A DNA stretch of 9,844 nt from contig JACQAW010000410.1 of the NCBI GenBank assembly GCA_016194725.1, positions 1 through 9,844 of the forward strand, read 5' to 3'. The first letter of the stretch is position 1, and every line of letters begins with the position of its first letter. The stretch comes from Deltaproteobacteria bacterium (lineage in GTDB: Bacteria; Bdellovibrionota; UBA1018; UBA923). Both the position numbers and the translations under genes were made by a program. Under the pieces are notes generated by a model, which saw only the letters and a list, made by a program, of their open reading frames with translations, was not told the DNA's origin and searched no databases. Positions 1-6,513 of this stretch are shown one piece after another.

Positions 1-825
1 GCCGGAGTGGTCAACCGATTCGTCATCCTGGTCTCTCTGCCGGCATTGACCCTGGACCACGTACACAGGCTTTTCAAGGTTTCGATTTATCCCGTGGCCA
101 TGGCCTGGATACTTTTTTTCCTGGCCGCAGTGGGCTTTGTCACGGTGGGGCGGGCCTTGGGCTGGTCGCGCCGCACGGTCGGTGCACTGCTCTTGTGCGC
201 GGGTCTGGGCAATACCTCCTTCGTGGGGTTTCCCCTGATCGAAGCGCTTTATGGGCGCGAGGCATTGCGCGTCGCCATTTTGACCGATCAGCCCGGAACC
301 TTTCTGGCACTATCCACCGTGGGCATCCTGGCGGCGGCCCTGTGCGCGGGGCGCGCAGTCACATTGGGCGGCGTAGGCCGCCGAATCTTCAGCTTTCCGC
401 CGTTTCTGGCGCTGCTGGTGGCCCTGCTCACCCGCGCGTTCGCATATCCAAAGCCGCTGCAGCTTGCTCTCCACTATATCGCGTTGACGCTCGCGCCGGC
501 GGCACTGATTTCGGTGGGCCTGCAGTTGAAGCTCAAAACCCGCTTTCTGAAAATGCACCGTGTCGCGCTATCAATAGGATTAATTTATAAGCTGCTGCTG
601 GGGCCGGCTCTCGTGGCGGCGCTTTACTTGTTCGGCCTGCATCAGACGGGCCTGTCCACTCAAGTCACGATAGCCGAAGCGGCCATGGCACCCATGGTTA
701 CCGGCGCGATTGTCGCCACCGAGTACGGGCTCGATGCCGAGCTTGCGAATCTGCTTGTGGGAGTTGGCATTCCACTTTCGCTTTTAACCGTTCCCGCCTG
801 GGCATGGGTGCTTCGCGGCGTTTAA
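1..825 (+). CDS. AEC-family (auxin efflux carrier type) permease, 5' end missing
   Basis: The reading frame is open from base 1 and ends at TAA 823-825, so the gene enters the window from the left; the GTG at 7 is an internal valine, not a start. The protein is very hydrophobic, with repeated membrane segments. Family landmarks are visible: VNRFVILVSLPALTL at the front (end of the first helices), GNTSFVGFPLIEALYG (the conserved Asn-Thr/Gly-Pro motif of the N-terminal half), and a C-terminal half with IYKLLLGPALV and EAAMAPMVTGAIVATEYG. AEC proteins are inner-membrane carriers of about 300-320 residues with ten helices. The 274 residues here therefore lack only about 30-40. Known relatives move malate, malonate or other organic anions, but the substrate cannot be read from the sequence. 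The next gene follows after a 162-base gap and is probably a separate transcript. Confidence 0.9.
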   Translation, partial: AGVVNRFVILVSLPALTLDHVHRLFKVSIYPVAMAWILFFLAAVGFVTVGRALGWSRRTVGALLLCAGLGNTSFVGFPLIEALYGREALRVAILTDQPGTFLALSTVGILAAALCAGRAVTLGGVGRRIFSFPPFLALLVALLTRAFAYPKPLQLALHYIALTLAPAALISVGLQLKLKTRFLKMHRVALSIGLIYKLLLGPALVAALYLFGLHQTGLSTQVTIAEAAMAPMVTGAIVATEYGLDAELANLLVGVGIPLSLLTVPAWAWVLRGV

Positions 826-849
826 ATTAGCGCACCGCGCGAGACATGG

Positions 850-867
850 ATTTCAAAGTTTTGAAAT
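850..867. repeat. Perfect 8-bp inverted repeat ATTTCAAA-gt-TTTGAAAT
   Basis: Arms at 850-857 and 860-867 are perfect reverse complements separated by two bases, 25 bases after the permease stop codon. As RNA the loop would have to open a pair to form a 7-bp A/U-rich stem. No U-run follows, so it is a poor intrinsic terminator. A dimeric regulator site is the other reading. No function is proven. Confidence 0.4.
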
Positions 868-909
868 TCGTGTGGCCCTCTTGTCAGAACTTCCCACCCA
901 TGTCAGCGT

Positions 910-927
910 CTACTGCGTAAACAGTAG
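910..927. repeat. Inverted repeat CTACTG-cgtaaa-CAGTAG upstream of the HExxH protein gene
   Basis: Six-base perfect arms at 910-915 and 922-927 flank a six-base A-rich spacer, about 60-78 bases before the start codon at 988. The position suits an operator or the upstream side of a promoter. No U-run follows, which argues against a terminator. Functional meaning is inferred only from symmetry and place. Confidence 0.35.
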
Positions 928-952
928 TAGCCCAGCAGTAACACGGATTTGT

Positions 953-978
953 TATTTTAATTTCCACACGGGAGAGGG
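953..978 (+). promoter_or_regulatory. Possible -10 box and strong Shine-Dalgarno for the gene at 988
   Basis: An A/T-rich patch contains TATTTT (953-958), a possible -10 element, but no convincing -35 lies 16-18 bases upstream. The purine-rich GGAGAGGG at 971-978 sits nine bases before ATG 988 and is a good ribosome binding site. It fixes that start, which also gives a clean signal peptide. The Shine-Dalgarno is firm; the -10 is a guess. Confidence 0.45.
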
Positions 979-987
979 ATTACTCAC

Positions 988-1665
988 ATGAAGCTTTTAC
1001 TTTCGGTAGCATTGCTTGCTTTGCCGCTCACGGCCTCGGCCTATACCTTTGACAATGACGTTCCGGCCAATGTTAAAGACCAGATCGTTCAAGACATGGG
1101 TTTCATCAAGTCACTGCAAGGCAACAACGGTACGCCTTTGCACAAACAGATTTTCGGCAACGTTGATGGCGCCACCTACGTCAACTTTTTCGAAACTCGC
1201 GTTACGGCAGTCGGTATGAACGACTGCGGCGGCGGCAAGGCTGTGGCCTGCGTGATTCCTATGTTTGACTCCTCGAAAATCTGGCTCACGCAGAACTACG
1301 TCCAGTACAGCCACCCACAGATCGCCAAGATGATGGTCGTGTTCCACGAATCACGCCACACCGAAGACGCCAACGGCAACTGGGGCCACGCCACCTGCCC
1401 AACGCCGTTTCTCGATACGGACGGCAAGGAAATCAAGAGCATCTGGACGGGCGCGACGCTTGCCGGCGAACCTGCCTGCGACGTTACGCCATTGGGCTCC
1501 TATGGCTCGTCGACCATCATGCTGAAGAACGTGCAGAAGTTCTGCACGAACTGCACGGACAAGGTGAAGCTGGATGCCGGCCTGTATTCGGATGATCAGT
1601 ACAAGCGCATCACGGGCGAAGAAGCCAAGGCGCAGATGAAGAAAGACCTGTACGACACGATATGA
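988..1665 (+). CDS. Secreted protein with HExxH zinc-metalloprotease-like motif, six cysteines
   Basis: 225 residues. Residues 1-18 form a clear Sec signal peptide (Lys, Leu/Ala-rich core, cleavage after ASA), so the mature protein is exported. HESRH at 120-124, preceded by the hydrophobic run KMMVVF, matches the HExxH zinc-binding helix of gluzincin/metzincin-type peptidases. The spacing to His134 (in NWGHATC) does not fit the metzincin rule (HExxHxxGxxH), so the third ligand is uncertain. Cysteines at 80, 88, 137, 164, 186 and 189 could pair as three disulfides, fitting a periplasmic or secreted location. I recognise no named family. It may be a peptidase, or a related fold without activity. 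The stop codon overlaps the next start as ATGA, so the two genes are translationally coupled and probably act together. Confidence 0.75.
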   Translation: MKLLLSVALLALPLTASAYTFDNDVPANVKDQIVQDMGFIKSLQGNNGTPLHKQIFGNVDGATYVNFFETRVTAVGMNDCGGGKAVACVIPMFDSSKIWLTQNYVQYSHPQIAKMMVVFHESRHTEDANGNWGHATCPTPFLDTDGKEIKSIWTGATLAGEPACDVTPLGSYGSSTIMLKNVQKFCTNCTDKVKLDAGLYSDDQYKRITGEEAKAQMKKDLYDTI

Positions 1666-2399
1666 AACGCATTTCGATAGGGTTGGTGATTTGTGGCGCG
1701 GTCGGTTTGGTGGTCGGCGTCCTGCTTACGCGCGAGCGCACGCTTTCGCATAACGAGCCCAAAACCCCCGAGCAGCTCCTGAGCGCGGTTGAAAAGTCTC
1801 GCGTCCTGAACGGCGTGGGACGAGGTTCCGTGGCATCGCAATCACCAGCCCTGGCGAATGCAAATCTTCCTATTGGCGCACCCGTCGATTTCGCGAAGGC
1901 GCAGCTGCTCGAAAGCATATTGAAGAGTAAAAACGACAACGATCCACGTTTGGATCGCGATCTTAAAGTTCTGTCCGAAGGGGCCAAGGCGATCATTCGC
2001 GACCGCTATGCCAAATATCCCACTGAGCGCCGAAACGAGCGGGGCACTATCGTCTTCCTGCTGGGCCGCAACCTGACCTCGGAGGCTGATTTTCAGTTCT
2101 TGAGTTCGGTTATTGGCGAAGCGCCTTGTCTGAGCCTGGCTGATTGCAAGACCGAGCTGCCGGGCTCGACCTCGACCGAAAACCTGCATCACGACGTGGG
2201 AACGGGAGTGACGTTGGCCTATCCGCAGCTGGTCGCACTGAAGGCCATTGAAACCTATCTCTCAAGCGCAAACCAATCCGAGCCAATGACCGCGGCCGCG
2301 ATTCGCGACCTTGAGGCCGCACGCCGGTCCCAGGTTTCGCGCGTGGCGGTCATGGCCGAGGACATTCTTTCGAAATACCAGCGCACCCATCGCCGCTGA
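1662..2399 (+). CDS. Membrane-anchored protein of unknown function, coupled to the HExxH protein gene
   Basis: The start ATG (1662) overlaps the preceding TGA, indicating translational coupling. The 245-residue product begins MKRIS followed by a hydrophobic stretch to about residue 22, then Arg-rich sequence. This looks like an uncleaved N-terminal anchor with the rest in the periplasm, since no AxA site follows. The remainder looks mostly helical: a stretch rich in NDNDPRLDRDLK (about 91-102), RRNERGTIVFLLGRNL (about 123-138 by eye), a cysteine pair C136/C142 within APCLSLADC, and HH at 156-157. The NERG...LLGRN block and the Cys pair look like conserved-family positions, but I cannot name the family. 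A partner, inhibitor or substrate-presenting subunit for the upstream HExxH protein is a reasonable inference from the overlap alone. Confidence 0.7.
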   Translation: MKRISIGLVICGAVGLVVGVLLTRERTLSHNEPKTPEQLLSAVEKSRVLNGVGRGSVASQSPALANANLPIGAPVDFAKAQLLESILKSKNDNDPRLDRDLKVLSEGAKAIIRDRYAKYPTERRNERGTIVFLLGRNLTSEADFQFLSSVIGEAPCLSLADCKTELPGSTSTENLHHDVGTGVTLAYPQLVALKAIETYLSSANQSEPMTAAAIRDLEAARRSQVSRVAVMAEDILSKYQRTHRR

Positions 2400-2432
2400 T
2401 ATGGTGCGCCTGGAAACGGAAAAGATATAGCC

Positions 2433-2990
2433 ATGGATAAAAAGATCCTAAAGTTGGAACGCGCTATCGCCAATCAAAAGAAGAAGCTGGCCCGCCTGCG
2501 CGCCAAGACTGCCGAGGAGTTCGCGGACTACGATCTGGTTAGCCGCGGCGGAAGAACGGTAAAGCTATCCCAGCTTTTCGGCAAAAAGAAGGAGCTGATC
2601 CTGGTTCACAATATGGGAACGGGCTGTCCTTATTGCACCATGTGGGCTGACGGCTTCAATGGCTTGCTGCCGCACCTCGAAGACCGCGCGGCGTTCGCCG
2701 TGGAATCGCCCGATCGCCCGGCCACGCAAAAGGAATTCGCGGCCCGCCGCAAATGGAACTTCACCATGGTGTCGAGCCAGGGAACCGGGTTTCGCAAGAA
2801 GTCGGGCTTTCAAACCCGCGAGGGCAGCCCGATGCCGGGCGTTTCGGTGTTCGTAAAAAAAGCCGGGGGCAGGATTTTTCGCGTCTCGAGCTCCTACTTC
2901 GGCCCGGGCGACAACTACTGCCCGACGTGGGACCTGTTTGATCTTTTGCCAGGCGGCCCTGGCGGCTGGACTGCAAAATTCAAATACTAG
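2433..2990 (+). CDS. DUF899-family thioredoxin-fold protein with CPYC motif
   Basis: 185 residues, ending at TAG 2988-2990. The first 25 residues are Lys/Arg-rich and helical (possible short coiled coil). A thioredoxin-like fold follows, with LILVHNMGTGCPYCTMWADGF: the C65-P-Y-C68 pair and the trailing W-A-D-x-F are the DUF899 signature. Near the C-terminus NYCPTWDLFDLLPGG matches the family's YxPxWDLFDL...G ending. DUF899 proteins are cytoplasmic, AhpC/TSA-like and of poorly defined role. The CxxC suggests dithiol redox chemistry, and there is no signal peptide. The gene begins 33 bases after the previous stop with only a modest GGAAA ribosome site. It may share a transcript with the genes before and after it. 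Confidence 0.88.
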   Translation: MDKKILKLERAIANQKKKLARLRAKTAEEFADYDLVSRGGRTVKLSQLFGKKKELILVHNMGTGCPYCTMWADGFNGLLPHLEDRAAFAVESPDRPATQKEFAARRKWNFTMVSSQGTGFRKKSGFQTREGSPMPGVSVFVKKAGGRIFRVSSSYFGPGDNYCPTWDLFDLLPGGPGGWTAKFKY

Positions 2991-3040
2991 ATCGAAGCTC
3001 CTACCTGCTTCGTCCGCTTCAGCGCGAGGACAATGCGGGA

Positions 3041-3478
3041 GTGACCAGTTTGATCCAAGTGGTAATGCCCGAGTTCGGTGCCAAGGGTCCGGGCTTTGCG
3101 TTGAGTGACTCCGAGGTCGACGACATGTTCGCGTCCTACACCCAGGCGCGCTCGGCGTACTTCGTGGTGGTCCACGGCGCACGTATTGTGGGCGGGGGCG
3201 GAGTAGCTCCGCTCGCCGGCGGGGAAGCCGATACCTGCGAGCTGCGCAAAATGTACTTTCTGCCCGAGCTGCGAGGTTTGGGTTTTGGTCAGGCGCTGAT
3301 GGATCTGTGCCTGGCCGCGGCCAGGCAACACGGTTTTAAATGGTGTTACCTCGAGACGCTCGCGAACATGACCCAGGCACGGGCGCTCTACGCAAAAAAC
3401 TGTTTCAAGCCATTGACCGCGCCACGCGGAGGGACGGGCCATTTTGGCTGCAATTCCTGGTATCTTAAAGAGTTGTAG
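3041..3478 (+). CDS. GNAT-family N-acetyltransferase (true N-terminus probably upstream)
   Basis: From GTG 3041 the product is 145 residues. The acetyl-CoA binding motif A is clear: ELRKMYFLPELRGLGFGQAL, with R78-G-L-G-F-G83 as the Q/RxxGxG/A pyrophosphate loop. A C-terminal stretch (YLETLANMTQARALYAKNCFKPL) is typical of motif B. The acetyl acceptor cannot be deduced. GAGGA at 3026-3030 gives GTG 3041 a plausible Shine-Dalgarno. However, the same frame is open back to 2942 and reads LLRPLQREDNAGV just before the GTG, which is the usual beta-1 opening of a GNAT (x-x-R-P-x-x-x-x-D). No ATG, GTG or TTG exists in that stretch; CTG 3005, CTG 2966, ATT 2978 or ATA 2984 would be needed. The gene lies just after DUF899 and converges on the - strand gene with an 8-base gap. 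Confidence 0.88.
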   Translation: MTSLIQVVMPEFGAKGPGFALSDSEVDDMFASYTQARSAYFVVVHGARIVGGGGVAPLAGGEADTCELRKMYFLPELRGLGFGQALMDLCLAAARQHGFKWCYLETLANMTQARALYAKNCFKPLTAPRGGTGHFGCNSWYLKEL

Positions 3479-3486
3479 TCGCGCGC

Positions 3487-4449
3487 TTAAAAAACGATTC
3501 CCAGATTCAGGCGATAAGTGGTCTCATCTTTCGATGAATCCAGGCCGTTGTGCGCCTGATTTACACCTGCGCTCAGGGGCCCCAGCAAATGCTTGCTCAT
3601 GCCGTAGTTGAGCGAGCGAGTCATGAGCCCGTAGTGCATGCCCGTCGACAGGCCAAGGTCGTTCAAGCTTTTTGAAACGGTGACGGCCGCACGATCGGGA
3701 TTGGCTGTGTTGCCGCCAAAGCCACCGCCCGTGGCCGAAAAATTCAAAGGCATGACATAGTAGTCAAAGGACGTGTCGACGATCGAGCCTTTGAAGGCCA
3801 GATCCATTACGCCGCCGGGCACGTCGTACTGAAAACGCATGAGCGTGTCCTTGTCCAGCTTCAGCCCATTGTTGTAAAACGTCTCCACGGTGCCGTAAAC
3901 TTCGCGAATCGAAAGGCTGTGGGATTCCGGGGTTTTCACAGTAGCCGTGCCCGTATCCGTGCCGGTTGGCGAGTTTGCGCTATCGCTGGCGGGCGAGGAG
4001 CTGATGATTTTGGAGTCCGGGCGGTCACCCGCGTCGTCGCGATGCATGGTGTCCTTGACGGACTTGACGACGAAGCGGCGCACGGGCGTGCGAAAGTTGT
4101 CATCGAGCAGACGATGCATGGTCCAGTCGGTCAGGCTTCTGTTGGCGTCCTTGTACCGAATCTGGTCTTCCATGTTCACCAGGCCGTAATTGTGGCGCTC
4201 TTCATTGGCGTTGTAGATCGTGTTGTAGCGCAGATAACCTTCGCTGCTCATGCCCTTGCTGAACATCATCGTGTTCAAGGTGGGCAAGGGCGGCGGCGTT
4301 TCAACGTGTTTGAGGTAATCGCCGTTATGGGTCTCGGATGCGAGTAGGACTTCGTGGCCACCTGGTATGGGAGCGGCCAAGGCTACGCCCGAGTACACAC
4401 CTGCCAGTGTGAACAAAAGGGGGCAGATTTTGGGCCAGTTTATGCTCAA
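3487..4449 (-). CDS. Exported protein with outer-membrane beta-barrel-like C-terminus, function unknown
   Basis: 320 residues. It starts at TTG (4449-4447), chosen because GGAGG lies eight bases upstream and the result is a clean signal peptide (KICPLLFTLAGVYSGVALAA, cleavage near residue 25). After it comes an acidic, Tyr/Asn-rich region. A Ser/Thr/Pro/Asp-rich low-complexity linker follows (about residues 143-178, with runs such as SPTGTDTGTATV), then a C-terminal half of alternating polar and hydrophobic stretches. The last residues, TYRLNLGIVF, alternate and end in Phe, the classic C-terminal signal recognised by the BAM machinery. There are few cysteines and no enzymatic motif. An outer-membrane or surface protein is the best reading; a small barrel with a periplasmic N-domain is possible. 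It diverges from the GMC oxidoreductase gene across a 150-base shared promoter region. Confidence 0.7.
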   Translation of the reverse strand: MSINWPKICPLLFTLAGVYSGVALAAPIPGGHEVLLASETHNGDYLKHVETPPPLPTLNTMMFSKGMSSEGYLRYNTIYNANEERHNYGLVNMEDQIRYKDANRSLTDWTMHRLLDDNFRTPVRRFVVKSVKDTMHRDDAGDRPDSKIISSSPASDSANSPTGTDTGTATVKTPESHSLSIREVYGTVETFYNNGLKLDKDTLMRFQYDVPGGVMDLAFKGSIVDTSFDYYVMPLNFSATGGGFGGNTANPDRAAVTVSKSLNDLGLSTGMHYGLMTRSLNYGMSKHLLGPLSAGVNQAHNGLDSSKDETTYRLNLGIVF

Positions 4450-4457
4450 GAGGGCGT

Positions 4458-4462
4458 CCTCC
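4458..4462 (-). promoter_or_regulatory. Shine-Dalgarno GGAGG that decides a TTG start
   Basis: On the - strand GGAGG sits eight bases before the TTG at 4449. No ATG in frame gives a signal peptide, so this site selects the rare TTG initiation codon for the exported protein. Confidence 0.75.
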
Positions 4463-4496
4463 GAATTGGGATAAATGCAGGCCCTGTACCAGTAAA

Positions 4497-4524
4497 ATAC
4501 TAATGATTTTAAGGCGCTTTTCAG
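4497..4524 (-). promoter_or_regulatory. Candidate sigma-70-like promoter for the - strand exported protein
   Basis: Reading the - strand, CTGAAA (complement of 4519-4524; four of six matches to TTGACA) is followed after a 16-base spacer by TAGTAT (complement of 4497-4502; close to TATAAT). Transcription would begin near 4490, giving a leader of about 40 bases that contains the GGAGG site. Confidence 0.45.
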
Positions 4525-4535
4525 GGCAAACCCTG
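4522..4535. repeat. Palindrome CAGGG-caaa-CCCTG in the divergent promoter region
   Basis: Perfect five-base G/C arms (4522-4526 and 4531-4535) around CAAA, overlapping the candidate -35 of the - strand gene. CCCTGTA recurs at 4482-4488 as well as 4531-4537. It could be an operator affecting both divergent genes. As a terminator it is weak because no strong U-run follows. Confidence 0.35.
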
Positions 4536-4584
4536 TAATTTCTCCATTCCTGCTTAACAGCTGGGCGTTTTTGCCCCTTGCCGT

Positions 4585-4590
4585 TAGTAT
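4585..4590 (+). promoter_or_regulatory. Candidate -10 box TAGTAT for the GMC oxidoreductase, near the start codon
   Basis: The heptamer TTAGTAT (4584-4590) is the same sequence found in the opposite direction at 4497-4503, one copy facing each divergent gene. If used as a -10 it would start transcription only a few bases before ATG 4600, giving an almost leaderless mRNA. The -35 position (about 4562-4567) is poor, and only a short AGG (4591-4593) could act as a ribosome site. Confidence 0.35.
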
Positions 4591-4599
4591 AGGTACTCA

Positions 4600-6513
4600 A
4601 TGGCTAAGGATGACCAGAAGGGTAAAAAGGGGAGTGGCGGTAAGGTCTTGCGCAAGAAAGACGGTGACGTCGGAATCTCGCGACGCGAATTTGTCGCGGC
4701 CGGTCTGGGAGCGGCGGCTGGCTATGCGCTGTTCGGGTTAAAGCCCAAAACGGCTCAAAACAGCGCGGCCGCGCCAAGCATGGCGAATCCATCCGGGCCG
4801 GGCAGCTCGGTGCGCGGCCCGTCGTCGCAAAAACACAACACTCGGCCCGGGGGACTGGCGAGCTCCTATAGCCAGCTCAAAAAAAGTTATGAAGTCGTGG
4901 TGATTGGCTCGGGCTATGGCGGCTCGATTCTGGCAGCCCGCCTGGCCAAACCGGGTCGCAGCCTTTGCGTGCTCGAACGCGGCAAGGAATGGTTGCCAGG
5001 CGATTTTCCCAGCACTGACATGGAACTCACCGACGCGGTCCGAAATCCGATTCTGAATCCGCTGGGGCTCATCGATTTCAATACGCCGCTTCGCGCCGAC
5101 CTGGACGTCATCGCGGGCTGTGGCCTGGGTGGCACGTCGCTTATCAACGCGGCTATCGCCTCGCGGCCTGAGGAATTGGTGTTTGAGCAAAACGAATGGC
5201 CCGACGAAATCAAACAGGCCAAAAAAGATGGCTTGCTCGACCGTTACTACGACAAGGCCGAAAGCGTGCTGCAACCCTTGATAGCGCCCGATGCCAACTC
5301 GATGTCCAAATGCCAGCTTCATCTCAAGACGCTGGCCGAGCTGGGTGTGCCCGGCGACCAGCTGCGCCTCAACATCAATCACGGCGCGCCGAACCCATGG
5401 GGGGCCAGGCAGAATGCCTGCACTTCGTGCGGCGACTGCTGCAGCGGCTGTAACGTGGGCGCGAAAAATACGCTGCAGATGAACTACCTACCCATCGCCA
5501 AATCGCGCGGCGCTGAAATTTTCGTGGGCATGGAGGTGAAGTACGTCGAAAAAGTCGGAAAAAGAAACTACCGCATTCATTATGTCTATCACCCTGGCGG
5601 CATGGAGTTCTGGCCCAAGAAAGGCACCATCGACGCTGGGCTTGTCGTGCTGGCCGGCGGTTCGATGGGCTCAACCGAGCTGCTCATGCGTTCGCAGAAA
5701 GAAAGCGGGCTGCCGCTATCTCCGCGCCTGGGCACGCGCATGTCGGCCAATGGCGACGTGCTGGGATTCAGCTACAATGGCGAGCGCCAGACCAACGTGC
5801 TGGGTTACGGCACCACGGTAACCGGCATTCGCGATGGTTGGCCGGCGGGGCAGGCGCTGATGGCCTATGGCGATTACCGCAAGGCCAACACCAATGGCGA
5901 TTTGCTCGAGCGTTTTCTGCTCATCGAAGGAACGATTCCCACCTCGCTCACAGTTGATGCCGCAAAAATCCTGGCGGGCATCATGAAGTTTCGAAGCGGC
6001 GAGCTGAGCCAGGGCCAGCGCGAACGCATCGATCGCGACCTGCGTTCAAGCGAGCTGCCCGCCGACGGCGCGCTCAACCACTCGTTGATCCTGCTTGCAT
6101 GCGGCCATGACAGCTCGGGTGGAAAATACGTATTCAATGGCGACGAACGCCCTCGCGTGGTTTGGAAGGGCATTCAGAAAGAGCATTCCTTCGTCTTCAT
6201 CAATAAGGTGATGGAAGAGCACGCGCGCAGGCACGGTGGTGTTTTCATCCCGAATCCGCGAAGCCTGGTGTTTGACAAGCGGCTGGCCGCAACCCATCCG
6301 CTGGGCGGGTGCCCCATGGGACAAAACTCCGATCACGGGGTGGTCGATCACGCGGGCCGCGTGTTCGACGGCCGGGGCGGCGTGCATGCCGGCCTGTTCG
6401 TGGCCGACGGCTCGATCATCCCGCGCTCGCTGGGTGCCACGCCTCTGATGACCATCTCGGCGTTGTCCGAGCGAATCGCCGATATTATTCTGGCAGAAAA
6501 CCTGAGCCAGTAA
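4600..6513 (+). CDS. Tat-exported GMC-family flavin oxidoreductase (cholesterol-oxidase-like)
   Basis: 637 residues. A twin-arginine signal is present: S27-R-R-E-F-V-A followed by an Ala/Gly-rich core to about residue 47, after an unusually long Lys-rich n-region. The protein is therefore folded with cofactor in the cytoplasm and exported. YEVVVIGSGYGGSILAARLA (about 97-116) is the FAD-binding Rossmann loop (G103-S-G-Y-G-G108), and GGTSLINAAIA (about 177-187) is the GMC flavin-proximal motif. Cysteines 274, 277, 280, 281 and 284 form CTSCGDCCSGCNVGAKNTL, the cluster typical of the cholesterol-oxidase-like GMC branch and reminiscent of a ferredoxin loop. HPLGGC (from H566) and ATPLMTISALSERIAD close the GMC C-terminal domain; His566 is the likely catalytic base. 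These enzymes oxidise an alcohol, often a sterol or sugar; the substrate here is unknown. Its 3' end overlaps the convergent - strand gene by 29 bases. Confidence 0.9.
   Translation: MAKDDQKGKKGSGGKVLRKKDGDVGISRREFVAAGLGAAAGYALFGLKPKTAQNSAAAPSMANPSGPGSSVRGPSSQKHNTRPGGLASSYSQLKKSYEVVVIGSGYGGSILAARLAKPGRSLCVLERGKEWLPGDFPSTDMELTDAVRNPILNPLGLIDFNTPLRADLDVIAGCGLGGTSLINAAIASRPEELVFEQNEWPDEIKQAKKDGLLDRYYDKAESVLQPLIAPDANSMSKCQLHLKTLAELGVPGDQLRLNINHGAPNPWGARQNACTSCGDCCSGCNVGAKNTLQMNYLPIAKSRGAEIFVGMEVKYVEKVGKRNYRIHYVYHPGGMEFWPKKGTIDAGLVVLAGGSMGSTELLMRSQKESGLPLSPRLGTRMSANGDVLGFSYNGERQTNVLGYGTTVTGIRDGWPAGQALMAYGDYRKANTNGDLLERFLLIEGTIPTSLTVDAAKILAGIMKFRSGELSQGQRERIDRDLRSSELPADGALNHSLILLACGHDSSGGKYVFNGDERPRVVWKGIQKEHSFVFINKVMEEHARRHGGVFIPNPRSLVFDKRLAATHPLGGCPMGQNSDHGVVDHAGRVFDGRGGVHAGLFVADGSIIPRSLGATPLMTISALSERIADIILAENLSQ

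Noticed and set aside
2565..3182. 205-codon - strand frame across the DUF899/GNAT genes
   Set aside because: Arg/Pro-rich composition typical of antisense reading, and both + strand genes here have clear family motifs.
3919..4347. 142-codon + strand frame opposite the OMP-like gene
   Set aside because: The - strand product has a signal peptide, GGAGG site and OMP C-terminus; the + strand frame has none of these.
4522..4541. Intrinsic terminator at CAGGG-caaa-CCCTG
   Set aside because: Stem is only five pairs, the following tract TAATTT is not a U-run, and it lies upstream of both divergent genes rather than after one.
4738..5382. 214-codon - strand frame inside the GMC oxidoreductase
   Set aside because: Antisense to the FAD-binding domain, with no motif or ribosome site.
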